DNA of 64,000 nt, taken from assembly GCA_000155695.1 (NCBI GenBank), contig DS990592.1, positions 4,855,792 through 4,919,791 on the forward strand, written 5' to 3'. The notes under the pieces are model-generated. The model was given only the letters and a program-made list of their open reading frames with translations. It made no database searches and was not told the DNA's origin. Positions 29,488-40,500 of the stretch are shown one piece after another. The stretch comes from Verrucomicrobiia bacterium DG1235. GTDB lineage: Bacteria; Verrucomicrobiota; Verrucomicrobiia; Opitutales; Opitutaceae. A program made the position numbers and the translations under genes. Positions within the stretch are counted from its first letter, which is position 1. Each line of letters starts with the position of its first letter.

Positions 29488-32400
29488 CTAGGCTTGGGCG
29501 TTGGGTTCGGGGATGGGGTCTTCTTGGCCGTGGTGGTCTTTGGCGAGGAGGACGTAGAGGGAGGGGACGAAGAAGAGGGTGAAGAGGGTGCCGATGGCCA
29601 TGCCGCAGACGAGGACGAGGCCGATGGAGTTTCGGGCGGCGGCTCCGGCTCCGGTGACGAAGATGAGCATCATGTGGCCGAAGACGGTGGCGGCGGTGGT
29701 CATGAGGATGGGGCGCAGGCGCACGGCGGCGGCTTCGGCGACGGCTTCGATCTTGCTGCGGCCTTGGCGCTGGAGCGAGTTTGCGAATTCGACGATGAGT
29801 ATGGAATTTTTGGATACTAGGCCGAGGAGGGTGATGACGCCGACTTGGGAGTAGATATTCCAGGAGGTGGTCCAGCCCCAGCTCCAGTGAGGATCCCATG
29901 GGCCTCCGGGGGCGCGGAGGGCGGTGAAGATGAGGGCGCCGAACATGCCGAGGGGGACGGAGCCGAGGAGGATGATGAGGGGGTCTCGGAAGGAATTGAA
30001 CTGGGCGGCGAGCACGAGGAAGATGAGGATGAGGGCGAGGCCGAGGGAGGGGAGGAAGTTGGTGCCTTCTTTGCGGAGCTGGCGGGATTCGCCTCCGTAG
30101 TCGACGTTGTAGTCGAGCGGGAGTGTTTGGCGGGCTTCGTTTTCGAGGAAGGAGAGGACGGTGTCGAGCGGGGCGGCGGGGACGCCGGTGATTTTGACGG
30201 CGTTGAGCTGGTTGAAGCGTTTGAGGTTTCGCGGCTCGACGGTGTCTTCGATGGTGGCGAAGGTGGAGAGGGGGACGAGCTGGCCGTCGGGTCCGCGGAC
30301 TTGGATGTCGTTTAGGTCGTCGGTGGTGAGGCGGCTGGCGCGCTCGACTTGGGAGATGACTTTGTAGGAGCGTCCGTCCATGGGGAAGCGGTTGATGTAG
30401 TTGCCTCCGATGTTTGCGGCGACGTCGAAGCCGACGGTGGCCATGTTTAGGCCGAGGGCGGCGACTTTGTCGCGGTCGAAGACGATGCGGGACTGGGGTT
30501 CGTCGACCTTGACGTCGAGCTCTGGAGGAAAGGCGAAGAGTCCGCTGGTGGCGGCTTTGTTGGCGATTTCGCGGGCGAGTTCGGCGATTTGCTTGGTATC
30601 GGCGGTGGAGGCGATGACCATTTCGACGGGGAAGTTTCCGGCGCCGGGGAGGGCGGCGGGGAGGACGGGGAAGATGGTGATGCCTGGGATGGCGCCCAGC
30701 TTGGGCATGAGTTCCTGACGGATGGCGAAGATGTCTCGCTCGCGTTCGTCCCAAGGCTTGGCGATCATGCCGCCGTAGCCGCCGGTAGGGAATGTGATTT
30801 GGAAGGAGTAGTCGTACTCGGGGATGGTTTCGAAGGCGTCTTGGGCTTGTTCGGTGAAGTGCGAGGTGTTTTCGATGGAGGTGTTGGAGGCGGTGCTGAC
30901 GACTCCGAAGACGATGCCTTGGTCTTCGGTGGGAGCGAGCTGGGTGTTCATCGAGGAAAGGATGAAGAGCGGGAAGATGGCGAGGGTGACGAGGGTCCAG
31001 CCGGTGTAGATGGCGGGGCGGGTGCGCAGGGTGGCTTTGACGATGCGGCGGTAGAATTCGCGTAGCCGATCGAAGAGGTGGTTGGTGAAGCCGGTGAGGC
31101 CTTTTTCTTCGCTTTTCGGGTTGAGCACTTTGGACGCCAGCATGGGCGAGAGGGTGAGGGCTACGAAGGCGGAGATGACAATGGCGCCGGCGAGGGTGAT
31201 GGTGAATTCTCGGAAGAGGGAGCCGGTGAGGCCGCCTTGGAAGGCGATGGGGGCGTAGACGGCGGCGAGGGTGAGGGTGGTGGCGATGATGGGGCCGATG
31301 AGCTCGCGCGCTCCGATGAGGGCGGAGTCGAAGGGGGTGCGGCCTTCTCTCATGTGTCGTTCGACGTTTTCGACGATGACGATGGCGTCGTCTACGACGA
31401 GTCCGACGGAGAGGACGATGGCGAGGAGGGTGATGAGGTTGATGGAGAATCCGAAGACCTGCATGAGGAAGACGGCGCCGACGAGGGAGACGGGGATGGC
31501 GACGAGGGGGACGAGGACGGAGCGGACGGAGCCGAGGAAGAGGAAGATGACGATGACGACGACGAGGAGGGTCTCGCCGAGGGTGGTGACGACTTCCTTG
31601 AGGGCGTTGTCGATGTACTTGGTGGCGTCGTAGGCGATCTCGCCGCGGAAACCGGTGGGGAAGCGCTGGCGGAGGTTTTCCATCTCGGCGCGGATGCGGG
31701 CGATGACGTCGAGGGAGTTGGCGGAGGGGAGGGACCAGATGCCCATGAAGACGGCTTGCTCGCCGTCGAAGCGTACGTCGGCGTCGTAGGTTTCGGCTCC
31801 GAGCTCGACTTCGGCGACGTCTTCGAGGCGGACGATGGTGGCGCCGTCTTGGCGGATGGCGAGTTGGCGGAAGCCTTCGGCGGATTCGAGGGCGGTGTTG
31901 GTGGAGAGTTTGACTTGGATGAAGTTGCCTTTGGTTTGGCCGACGGCGGAGAGGGTGTTGTTGGCGGCGAGGGCGGAGCGGACTTCGGATGCGGAGATGT
32001 TGAAGGCGGCGAGTTTGGCGGGGTCGAGCCAGATGCGCATGGCGAAGGTGCGGGCTCCGAGGATTTCGGCGCGCTGGACGCCTTCGACGGCGGTGAGGGC
32101 GGGCTGGATGACGCGGACGAGGTAGTCGGTGACTTCGTTTCGCTGGAGCTTGTCGGAGCCGAAGCTCAGGTACATGGAGGCGAACTGGGTATCGGCGGTC
32201 TCGATGTTGATGACGGGGACTTCTGCTTCCGGCGGGAGGTCGGCGCGGGCTTGGTCGACTTTTGAGGAGATCTCGGCGAGGGCTTTGGTGGCGTCGGCGT
32301 TGAGCTTGAGGCGGGCGGAGATGGAGGAGAAGCTTTGTTGGCTGGTGGACTCGAGGTAGTCGATGGAGTCGGCGGCGGCGATGGCTCGCTCGAGGGGGGC

Positions 32401-32628
32401 GGTGATGAAGCCGCGCACGAGTTCGGCGTCGGCTCCGATGTAGGGGGTATTGATGGTGACGACGGCGTTTTCGCTGCGCGGGTACTGGCGGACGGTGAAG
32501 CCTTCGCCGCCCTGGGTGGCGGTGTAGATGGCTTGGCCGCCGGCGATGATGATGACGAGGTTGACGACGATGGCCAGAACTGGGCGGCGGACGAAGAGGT
32601 CGGTGAAGGCTTTTTTATGGTAGCTCAT
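29488..32628 (-). CDS. RND-family multidrug efflux permease (HAE1/AcrB type)
   Basis: A 1046-residue inner membrane proton antiporter of the hydrophobe/amphiphile efflux family. Twelve helices are laid out as in AcrB/MexF: helix 1 at the N terminus (VLAIVVNLVIIIAGGQAIY), two large periplasmic loops and the helix 4 motif GLVVDDAIVIVENVERHM with the paired Asp of the proton relay. A second repeat includes GLVSKNSILIVEFAN, and the last helices contain ALILIFLVLAAQFNSFRDPL. It would pump drugs or bile-like compounds together with the adaptor encoded upstream and the TolC protein downstream, all on the same strand. Substrate not determinable. Confidence 0.95.
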   Translation of the reverse strand: MSYHKKAFTDLFVRRPVLAIVVNLVIIIAGGQAIYTATQGGEGFTVRQYPRSENAVVTINTPYIGADAELVRGFITAPLERAIAAADSIDYLESTSQQSFSSISARLKLNADATKALAEISSKVDQARADLPPEAEVPVINIETADTQFASMYLSFGSDKLQRNEVTDYLVRVIQPALTAVEGVQRAEILGARTFAMRIWLDPAKLAAFNISASEVRSALAANNTLSAVGQTKGNFIQVKLSTNTALESAEGFRQLAIRQDGATIVRLEDVAEVELGAETYDADVRFDGEQAVFMGIWSLPSANSLDVIARIRAEMENLRQRFPTGFRGEIAYDATKYIDNALKEVVTTLGETLLVVVIVIFLFLGSVRSVLVPLVAIPVSLVGAVFLMQVFGFSINLITLLAIVLSVGLVVDDAIVIVENVERHMREGRTPFDSALIGARELIGPIIATTLTLAAVYAPIAFQGGLTGSLFREFTITLAGAIVISAFVALTLSPMLASKVLNPKSEEKGLTGFTNHLFDRLREFYRRIVKATLRTRPAIYTGWTLVTLAIFPLFILSSMNTQLAPTEDQGIVFGVVSTASNTSIENTSHFTEQAQDAFETIPEYDYSFQITFPTGGYGGMIAKPWDERERDIFAIRQELMPKLGAIPGITIFPVLPAALPGAGNFPVEMVIASTADTKQIAELAREIANKAATSGLFAFPPELDVKVDEPQSRIVFDRDKVAALGLNMATVGFDVAANIGGNYINRFPMDGRSYKVISQVERASRLTTDDLNDIQVRGPDGQLVPLSTFATIEDTVEPRNLKRFNQLNAVKITGVPAAPLDTVLSFLENEARQTLPLDYNVDYGGESRQLRKEGTNFLPSLGLALILIFLVLAAQFNSFRDPLIILLGSVPLGMFGALIFTALRAPGGPWDPHWSWGWTTSWNIYSQVGVITLLGLVSKNSILIVEFANSLQRQGRSKIEAVAEAAAVRLRPILMTTAATVFGHMMLIFVTGAGAAARNSIGLVLVCGMAIGTLFTLFFVPSLYVLLAKDHHGQEDPIPEPNAQA

Positions 32629-32638
32629 GGCTGGAAAT

Positions 32639-32716
32639 GGGTTCCGGGTGTTGGGTTCCGGGTTCCTGGAGGGTGAGTGGTGGAGAGTGGGTTCCGGGTG
32701 CTGGGTGGGTGAGTGG
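32639..32716. repeat. Heptanucleotide tandem repeat (GGGTTCC-like)
   Basis: Degenerate heptamers gggttcc / gggtgtt / tggaggg / tgagtgg just upstream of the RND gene start. Confidence 0.7.
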
Positions 32717-32727
32717 CTCCGTCTTTT

Positions 32728-32846
32728 TTTACCGCGAATCCGTCCTTCGCTGGAAGCTTCGGAGGACAGGTGGATGCTAAATTTTTGAGAAGGATTTAGT
32801 GGCGGCGAGATCGCCTTTTTAGGAGGGCGACTGATTTAGCTGTGGG
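32728..32846. repeat. Dispersed intergenic repeat, copy 2
   Basis: A diverged, slightly longer copy: accgcgaatccgtccttc, then ttagtggcggcgagatcgcc, ttttt and aggagggcgactgat. It lies between the adaptor and permease genes of the efflux operon. Confidence 0.8.
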
Positions 32847-32887
32847 AGAGGGACTTGGGATGAGGATTAAGAGACAGGCTGGGAGGT

Positions 32888-33994
32888 TTAGGCGTTGTCG
32901 GGTTGGGGATCGAGGGAGGGGGTGAGGCCTTTTGAGTTGTCGACGACGACGCCGCGACCGTTGGAGAGCTTGAAGACGCCGGCGTTGGCGACTTCTTCGC
33001 CCGGCTCGAGGCCTTCGGTGACGGCGACGAAATCGCCTTTGGTTTTGCCCAGCTTGACGAAGCGTTGCTCGACGGTTTGGCCGGAGCCGTCCTCAGCGGT
33101 CTTGATGACGAAAATGGAGTTTCCGTAAGCTTGGTAGTAGATGGCGGTGTTGGGGATGGCGACGACTTCGAGCGGCTCGGGCTGGACGACTTTGACGGAG
33201 CCGAACATGCCGGGGCGGAGAAGGCGGTCGTCGTTTGGCAGGATGCCGCGAACGCGGAAGGTGCGGGTGCGGGTGTCGAGCTCGGGGTTGGTGGCTTCGA
33301 CGGCGCCTCGGAAGATGGTGTCTGGGTAGGAGTCGATGGCGACTTCGATCGGGTAGCCTTTGGCGGCTGCGGCGAGCTGCTTTTGGGGGAGGTTGAAGTC
33401 GACGTAGATGGGGCTGAGCTGCTGGAGGGAGGCGATGGCGACGCCGGGGCTGAGGTACTCGCCGATGTCGACGAGTCGGATGCCGAGGGTGCCGGAGAAG
33501 GGGGCGTGGATTTGCTTCTTGTCGAGGACGGCTTTGATTTGCTCGAGCTGGGCGGTGGATTGGGCGGCGGTGGCTTCGGCGCGATCGAACTCGGACTGGG
33601 AGATGGTGCGGGACTGGAGGAGGTCGCGGGAGCGCTTGAGGTTGACCTCGGCTAGCTGGGCGGTGGCTTCGGCGGCGCGGAGCTGGGCTTGTTCGGTGGA
33701 GTCGTCAAGTTTGATTAGGAGGTCGCCCTGCTGGACTTCCTGGCCGGACTCGAAGTAGATTTCGGCAACGGTGCCGGGGACTTCGGAGGAGACCATGACG
33801 CCTTTCGAGGCTTGGAGGGAGCCGGTTGCGTTGACGGTTTGCTCCCATGTTTGCTCGCCGGCCACGGCGGAGGTGATGACGGCTGGCGGGAACGCCATGG
33901 GCGGGGCCGGTTCGAATTGCTTGGCCTTGACCATGAAGATGGCGAAGAAGACGACGCCGAGAATGCTGAGTACGGTGAGGAATGCTTTAATCAC
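32888..33994 (-). CDS. RND efflux periplasmic adaptor (membrane fusion protein)
   Basis: A 368-residue adaptor of the HlyD/AcrA class, first gene of the efflux operon. It starts with GTG at 33994 and has an N-terminal anchor (FLTVLSILGVVFFAIFMV). The order is typical: first lipoyl half (NATGSLQASKGVMVSSEVPG), helical hairpin (AEATAQLAEVNLKRSRDLL), second lipoyl half (KKQIHAPFSGTLGIRLVDIG), beta barrel (TRTFRVRGILPNDDRLLRPG) and membrane-proximal domain. It should bridge the RND pump and the TolC-like channel. The divergent AraC-type gene is a candidate regulator. Confidence 0.93.
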   Translation of the reverse strand: MIKAFLTVLSILGVVFFAIFMVKAKQFEPAPPMAFPPAVITSAVAGEQTWEQTVNATGSLQASKGVMVSSEVPGTVAEIYFESGQEVQQGDLLIKLDDSTEQAQLRAAEATAQLAEVNLKRSRDLLQSRTISQSEFDRAEATAAQSTAQLEQIKAVLDKKQIHAPFSGTLGIRLVDIGEYLSPGVAIASLQQLSPIYVDFNLPQKQLAAAAKGYPIEVAIDSYPDTIFRGAVEATNPELDTRTRTFRVRGILPNDDRLLRPGMFGSVKVVQPEPLEVVAIPNTAIYYQAYGNSIFVIKTAEDGSGQTVEQRFVKLGKTKGDFVAVTEGLEPGEEVANAGVFKLSNGRGVVVDNSKGLTPSLDPQPDNA

Positions 33995-34216
33995 GATTGA
34001 GAAAGAGGTTGTAGGCTAGAGTTTGGCACTACGACGAATCGGTCGCGGAGCTGGCTGCAGTCAAGGTGCTAGTAGTTCTGCGAGTTGCGAGCGAAGAAAA
34101 CGGGAAATCGAAATGTGTCGTTTGGGTGACTTTGCTGAGCATCTTTTTGAGGTTGTGTTGGTCTTAGGTATTTGGGACGTTTTGGTGCCCTACTTTTAGA
34201 TTTTCTACCCCAAGAT
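33995..34216. promoter_or_regulatory. Divergent promoter region of efflux operon and AraC-type regulator
   Basis: 222 bp between the GTG of the adaptor gene and the ATG of the regulator. It must hold both promoters. I could not single out convincing -35/-10 pairs or a regulator-binding repeat. Confidence 0.5.
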
Positions 34217-35227
34217 ATGAATGTAATGAAAGGCTCTCGAACTGATCGTTCTAAGGATCATATCGGCAGTCCATTAGCGAAGAGCGACCGTATCGAGATT
34301 ATCGACACGCTGGATCGCTGTATCCGCGAGTCTGAGTACAACCAACTGCGGCTGAAGACGCCGAGCGAGGAGGGGCGTCTGCAGAAGCGGCCGGGAATGC
34401 ACTATCATTTTAAGCCGGAGATTTTTGTTCAGATTAGTGGCTGGACGAAGTTCAAGGTGCCGAGCGAGACGGTGACGGTAAGTCCGGGCGAGGTGTGCAT
34501 CATGCCGGCGGGGGTGCCGCATCAGGAGATGATTTCCTCTGATAAGGAGGCGTTTCGCAATCTAGTGATTGGCTTCTACAGTAACGCGATCAGCGTGCAC
34601 CTTGCGTTCGAGGTGGAGACGGGCAAGCCGGAGATCGACGTGATAGAGTTTTATGATGCGCCAAATTTGGACGTGTTTTTGAATCTGACGAATAGCTTGG
34701 TGGAGAATAGCCATAAGAGCGGTCAGACGCGTGATCGGGTGGTGAAGGGCTTGAGTATAGCGCTTTTCGCGATGATTCGCGGGCTGGTGGAGCGGGGCAG
34801 CGACGGGATCAATCAGGATATCGGCAAGGTGTTTCAGGCGAAGTGGCTGATCCGTGAGCAGATTTCGAATACAGAGCTAAACGTGAAGATGTTGGCGGAG
34901 CGGCTGCAGTGCTCGCCGGACTATTTGTCGCATCTTTTCAATACGCAGACGGGTGAGAAGCTGACTCACTACATCCAGCGTATCCGTATCGAGGGGGCGG
35001 CTTTGGCGCTGCAGACGACGCCGCTGTATGTGTCGGAGATCGCTTGGTCGAGCGGGTTTTCGGATCCGGCGTATTTCGCGCGGGTGTTTAAGAAGTTTCT
35101 GGACATGTCGCCGCAGGAGTATCGCTCGCAGAGCGAGGAGCGGCGTCGCAAGGAAGAGGTGCGGCCGAAGACGATCTACTATGATCATGTGGATTACTCG
35201 GCGGGCGAGTCGCATCGGGAGGAGTGA
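34217..35227 (+). CDS. AraC-family transcriptional regulator with cupin sensor domain
   Basis: A 336-residue regulator. Residues 1-110 form a cupin-like AraC ligand domain (HYHFKPEIFVQISGWTKF, then VSPGEVCIMPAGVPHQEM). The C-terminal third has the two helix-turn-helices of AraC: LNVKMLAERLQCSPDYLSHL and YVSEIAWSSGFSDPAYFARV with the family ending FKKFLDMSPQEYR. It is transcribed away from the efflux operon and may control it. An upstream TTG at 34172 gives a longer frame, but the ATG at 34217 fits the domain start better. Confidence 0.88.
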   Translation: MNVMKGSRTDRSKDHIGSPLAKSDRIEIIDTLDRCIRESEYNQLRLKTPSEEGRLQKRPGMHYHFKPEIFVQISGWTKFKVPSETVTVSPGEVCIMPAGVPHQEMISSDKEAFRNLVIGFYSNAISVHLAFEVETGKPEIDVIEFYDAPNLDVFLNLTNSLVENSHKSGQTRDRVVKGLSIALFAMIRGLVERGSDGINQDIGKVFQAKWLIREQISNTELNVKMLAERLQCSPDYLSHLFNTQTGEKLTHYIQRIRIEGAALALQTTPLYVSEIAWSSGFSDPAYFARVFKKFLDMSPQEYRSQSEERRRKEEVRPKTIYYDHVDYSAGESHREE

Positions 35228-35289
35228 GTGGTTGAAGTGTGAAGGTTGAAGTGTGAAGTGTGAGGTGTGAAGGTTGAGGTGTGAAGATG
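35227..35289. repeat. Heptanucleotide tandem repeat (GAAGTGT-like)
   Basis: Eight degenerate heptamers (gaagtgt, gaaggtt, gaggtgt) directly after the AraC-type gene. The region to 35534 otherwise holds no gene and only G-rich sequence. Confidence 0.85.
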
Positions 35290-35534
35290 GGGGGTGGGTT
35301 GTGGTTTTTTGAACTATTGAGCACACTGTTGATATGTGTATTGGGTTTTGATTTATCGGGTCGTTTTTCTTAAGCGCTAAGGGGTGGCGGAGCGGGTGAG
35401 TGGGAGAGGGAGTATGAGTAGGAACAGTAAGAGAGGGCGGGGATAGGTTTTGTTGGGGGAATCTTGGGTTTGTGCTGGTTTGAGGGCTTGGGAGCTGGAG
35501 AGCAGGGAATAGGATATTGGGGTTTGTTACCCCT

Positions 35535-37541
35535 ATGAAAATAGCCCTGTTTTTATTGAGTTTGGTTTTGGTTGTTCGGCTAGCTGGATCGTCGGCTTGG
35601 GTGGAGCCGGAGGTGCTGGAGGCTGGCGAGGAGATAACGATCTTTTATGATCCTGCTGGGGGGGCTTTAGCTGGGGCTTCGAGGATTTTCGTGTATCGAG
35701 CTTTCAATGACTGGGGAGCGATCGCGGGGCCGGATCAGGAGATGGAGCTGGATGAGGAGACGGGTGTTTTCTCGTTTAGCTATCGGGTGTCGGAGGCGGC
35801 TTATGGGATCGATTTCGTGTTTCGTGACGCGAATGATAATTGGGACAATAACGGGGGCGCGGATTGGCATGTGGCGGTGAACGCGGGTGCGGGGTTTGGA
35901 GAGTTGCCAGGGCCGCCTCGGCTGCCGGAAACAGCGAGCCGGGCTCGGGTGATGATGCAGGGATTTTATTGGGATGTGCCGGCGGGGACTTGGTATGCGA
36001 CAATGGCGGAGAAGGCGGCGGAGCTGCGCAATATGGGCAGTGGGCAGGGGATCGATCGAATGTGGTTTCCGCCGCCGAGCAAAGGGGAGTCGGGGCCGCA
36101 CTCGATGGGCTACGATCCGTATGACTATTTTGATCTCGGGCAGTATAGTCAGAAAGGGACGGTGCGGACGCGATTCGGGACGCAGACGGAGTTGAAGGCG
36201 GTGCTATCCGCGTATCGTGAGCAAGGAATCGTTTGCATGGCGGATATCGTATTGAATCATCGAAGTGGCGGGGCGTGGGAAACGAATCCAAATACTGGAG
36301 CCGCGTACTGGACTGATTTTTCGGGAGTGGCGAGTGGAAGGGCGACGTGGACTTACGACGATTTTCATCCGTCGAGTTTGGAGCTAAGTGATGAAGGCGT
36401 TTTTGCGGGGTTTCCGGATGTCTGCCATGTCGCGAATGAGGGTTCGGGGGATCCGGGATACGATTTGGTAGAATGGGGTAACTGGTTGATGGATACTGAG
36501 AATGCCGGTTTCGATGGCGGGTGGCGTTTCGATTATGTGAAGGGCGTTTCGCCGAGCATGATTCGACGATTTAGCACGGGTACTGGAAATGCGTTTGGGA
36601 TTTTGGAGTGTTGGGATGGGATGGCGATGATTGAGGCGTACCAGACGGTGTGCGGAGGGGCGTCGGCGTTTGATTTTCCAGGTTATTATACGATGCGGGA
36701 CGTGTTCAACAGCGCGACGGGGGCGGGGGATATTTCGTCGCTTGTAGATCCAGAGCGTGTGTATGCGGCACGAGATTCTGAATACGCGGTAACCTTCGTG
36801 GCGAATCATGACACGGACGAGATCACGCGAAACCGGATGTTGGCCTATGCGTTTATTCTGACTTACGAGGGGTATCCGTGTTTGTTTTGGCGGGACTATT
36901 TCGATCGCGGGTTAGCGGATCTCGGCGGGCAGTCGGGCAATGGGATCAAGGCCTTGGTTTGGGCAAGGGGGGCTTTGGCGGGCGGTAGGCCGAAGGTCGA
37001 AGTTCTGCAGGGGGATGATCGGGACTTGCTGGTGTATGGGAGTCGCAGTGGAATTCCGAGCGCTCCGGGGTATTTGGTGGCGATCAACGATGGCGTTTCT
37101 CAAGTCGGTGAGGCGATCGTGAAGACGGGAAATCCTTATCTACGCGGAAAGCGTTTGAAATGCTATGCTTGGTTCAGTTATGCGGCGGGACAGAATGTGC
37201 AGCCGTCGGATGTTGTTTGCGGAGAGGACGGGACTGTGGTTTTGAAGTGTCCAGCTCGTGGATACGCGGTTTATGGTCCGGCGGATTTAGCTGCGCCTGT
37301 TGTCGAGCCGAGTGGTTTTGATTCGGAAGAAGGGACTTTGTCGGTAACGGTTCGGAATACGATCGATAGTCAGGACTACTTGATCGAAGCGAGTTCTGAT
37401 CCGAGGAGTATTGGATCATGGGAGGAGGTGAAGGCGTTTGCAGGGTCCGAGAGCGATCGCACGGAAGTGGTCCTTCCTGTGGAGGCGGGGCAGAGCGTGC
37501 TGTGGAAAGTGCGGACAGTTGGGCCTGGAACGGAAGACTGA
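35535..37541 (+). CDS. Secreted alpha-amylase (GH13) with N-terminal starch-binding module
   Basis: A 668-residue exported enzyme that hydrolyses alpha-1,4 bonds of starch. Signal peptide MKIALFLLSLVLVVRLAGSS. A CBM25/26-like module follows (EITIFYDPAGGALAG, RAFNDWGA, FVFRDANDNWDNNGG). The GH13 barrel starts at VMMQGFYWDVPAG, with the conserved regions VCMADIVLNHR, GWRFDYVKG (nucleophile Asp), GILECWDG (acid/base Glu) and FVANHDTDE (third Asp). A beta-sandwich C-terminal region follows the barrel. The ATG at 35535 is preferred over an upstream TTG because it gives a clean signal peptide. Confidence 0.92.
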   Translation: MKIALFLLSLVLVVRLAGSSAWVEPEVLEAGEEITIFYDPAGGALAGASRIFVYRAFNDWGAIAGPDQEMELDEETGVFSFSYRVSEAAYGIDFVFRDANDNWDNNGGADWHVAVNAGAGFGELPGPPRLPETASRARVMMQGFYWDVPAGTWYATMAEKAAELRNMGSGQGIDRMWFPPPSKGESGPHSMGYDPYDYFDLGQYSQKGTVRTRFGTQTELKAVLSAYREQGIVCMADIVLNHRSGGAWETNPNTGAAYWTDFSGVASGRATWTYDDFHPSSLELSDEGVFAGFPDVCHVANEGSGDPGYDLVEWGNWLMDTENAGFDGGWRFDYVKGVSPSMIRRFSTGTGNAFGILECWDGMAMIEAYQTVCGGASAFDFPGYYTMRDVFNSATGAGDISSLVDPERVYAARDSEYAVTFVANHDTDEITRNRMLAYAFILTYEGYPCLFWRDYFDRGLADLGGQSGNGIKALVWARGALAGGRPKVEVLQGDDRDLLVYGSRSGIPSAPGYLVAINDGVSQVGEAIVKTGNPYLRGKRLKCYAWFSYAAGQNVQPSDVVCGEDGTVVLKCPARGYAVYGPADLAAPVVEPSGFDSEEGTLSVTVRNTIDSQDYLIEASSDPRSIGSWEEVKAFAGSESDRTEVVLPVEAGQSVLWKVRTVGPGTED

Positions 37542-37585
37542 TATAGGTTTGTCAGAAGCCGCGGAAGGGGCACGATAGAAGGGGT

Positions 37586-40500
37586 ATGTCTTTCCTTTGC
37601 CGTCACGTAATTTTTGTTTTGCCCTTTGTCTTGGCCGTTGCGGCTTGGGGGCAGAAGAAGGAGGCTCTTGCAAGCGGGGAGGTTCGTGACGAAGGGGCTC
37701 GCTTGTTCGAGCTTATGGAGGCGGAGTGGACGGGGATCGCCTTTGAGAGTCGGTTTGAGAATCCGGAGCTTTGGAGGTCGCTTTGGCGGCAGTATTTTAT
37801 CGGCTCGATCGGTTCGGGGATTTGCTTGGGGGATGTAAACGGAGATGGTTTGCCGGATGTGTTTTTGGTGGGGAAGGATTCGTCGAATGCTTTGTATTTG
37901 AATCGTGGGGACTTTCGCTTCGAGGATGTGACGGAGGCGGCTGGTATTGCCGGTTCCGAGGGGATGGCGGCAGGAGCGGCGATGGTGGATATCGATAACG
38001 ACGGCGATTTGGATCTTTACGTGTGTTTCGTCGGATCGGCGAACGAGTTGTTTGTGAATGATGGGGCGGGGCGTTTTTCTGAGCGGGCTGAGCAGTGGGG
38101 TTTGGATTTGGAGACGGGGTCGAATGCGCCTTCGTTTGCGGATTATGATCGGGACGGGGATTTGGACTTGTATCTGCAGTGCAACTACTGGGAGGCGTCT
38201 GAGAATCCGGCTGGAATGCCGGACTTTTTATTGGAGAATGTGGGCGGCGAGTTTGTGGATGTGACGGAGGCGGCTGGCATTTTTGGCGAGGGGCAGGGAC
38301 ATGCGGCGATCTGGTGGGACTTTGACGAGGACGGCTGGCAGGACGTTTACGTATCGAACGATTTTGCGGAGGATGATCGGCTGTATCGAAATAATAGAGA
38401 CGGAACGTTTTCCGATGTTTTGAGGGATACGTTTGAGTTCGCTCCTTATTCGGCGATGGGGGCGGATTTGGGAGATTTGAACAACGATGGGCATGTTGAT
38501 TTTTTTGTCGGGGAGATGAAGCCTCGGGATCGAGCGTACTATTTGAAGACGGTTGGGCCACTTTCGGCTAAGTTGTTCTCAATCGACCGCATGGGTGTGG
38601 GGCAGTACATGCAGAACGTGGTGTCGGCGAATGTCGGTCCGGGGCAGTTCGCGGACGTGGGTAACTTAACCGGAATGGCGGCGACGAATTGGACTTGGGC
38701 TCCGCGTCTGGTGGATTTGGATACGGATGGGTGGTTGGACGCGTTTTTCACGAATGGCATGGTGAGGGCTTTTCATGACGCTGACTTGGGAGTGAGGGTG
38801 GCGAAAGCGAGAAGTCGGCGCGAGCAGGTGGCGCATTATCAGCGTAGTCCGGTTTTGGAGGAGCGGAATCTTGCGTATCGGAATTTTGGGGATTTTCGAT
38901 TTGAGGAAATGGGAGCGGAATGGGGATTGGATTTGTTGGGGGTGAGCTTTGCGTCGGCGTTCGCGGATTTCGATGGGGATGGGGACTTGGATTTGGTGGT
39001 GGGGAATTGGGAGGATGAGGTCAGCGTGTATCGAAATTTATCTGACAGGGGAGATCGGCTGGTGGTGGACTTGCGAGGGGTGGAGAGTAATCGTTTTGGG
39101 CTGGGGGCAAAGGTGACGGCGAGAGTAGGCGATGCGGTGCAGGTGCGGGAGTTGACTTCGACGAGGGGGTATATGGCGACGGATGAGCCGGCGGCGTTTT
39201 TCGCCTTTGAGGGGGCGGAGCGTGTGGATGAGTTGCGAGTGGAGTGGCCGAGTGGGGTGACTCAGGTGCTGGAAGAGGTGAAGACGGGGCAGCGGGTTTT
39301 GGTGGAGGAGGAGGGAGCTGCGGAAGGTTTTGTCAGGTCGGCTTCCCCCTACGCCGAGGCTACAGAGGACACGTCGCCGAATAGGTGGCCTGCGGCCGTT
39401 AGGTTTGTGGAGAGTGGGTTGTCTCGTCCGCTGGGGAGCGAGAGTTCGGAGGTTTTGAAGCGGGTGGATCGGGATCAGGCGTTGTTGCCGTTTTCGGAGG
39501 ATAGGGAAGGGGCTCCGTTGCTGGTGGAAGATTTGGATGGGGATGGTTGGTTGGATGTGGTTTTGGGTGGACCGGTTGGGACGCTGGTGCGGGTGTTTCG
39601 AAATCGAGGTGGACGCAGTCTTAAGATTGTGGATACGGATGTGTTTGAGGTGACTCGAGAGTCTGATGTGAGCTCTTTGGTATTGTTAGACTATGATGTG
39701 GATGGACGGAAGGATTTGGTACTTGGAAACGGTGGTATCGAGCACGCGAGAGGAGATGAGGCTTTGGTGGATCGGGTGTTTCTTAGTCGAGGCGGTATCG
39801 ATTTTGTGGATGCGGGGGATGCCTTGTTGGCGAAGATTCCTTTGAGCACGGGTGCGATGACGGTAGCGGATTTCGATGGTGATGGGGTTGAGGAGCTATT
39901 GCAGGCGGGTGGCCCGATCGTACGAACGTATCCCTTGGCGGAGTTGAATCGGGTGTTTGAAATTGGCGATAGTGGTTTGCGGGTGAAGGAGGGCGAAGTT
40001 GGCAGAGCTTTGGCGGACTTAGGGAAGCCTGTCGATTTGAAGGCGCTGGATTTGGACGGGGATGGAGATGTGGACTTAGTAGGGGCGGAGCAATGGGGGA
40101 CGCCTGTGGTAATGTGGAATGAAGCTGGGGGACTACGGCGTCATGAATTTGGCGAGGAAATGAATGGATACTGGGCGTCTGTGGAGTTTGGTGATTTGAA
40201 CGGGAATGGACGAATCGAATTGCTCCTCGGTAATTTGGGTTTGAATACGAAGTATCAGGTAACTGAGGCGGAGGTGCCGGAGTTGTATTTCAGTCGGGAT
40301 CCGGTGGCTTCGCCCCGTTTATTTATCGATGCGATTCGGACGGGAGGAGAGAGTTATCCGACTGAGACGCGGACTTTGCATCAGATGTATTTGCCTGAGG
40401 AAATGTCTAGAACCGGAACGTATGAGGCGTTTGGTGACATGACGGTGGAAGAGGCGTTCGGGGAGGGTGTTGTAGCTGGACTGGAGCGCTTGGTTTTGAG

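Noticed and set aside
27809..30754. A 981-residue minus-strand frame across the efflux genes
   Set aside because: It is an Arg/Pro/His-rich translation of GC-rich coding DNA in the wrong frame, overlapping the clear TolC and RND genes.
31078..32265. A 395-residue plus-strand frame rich in Gly, Asp and Glu
   Set aside because: It is the antisense shadow of the RND permease and has low-complexity composition.
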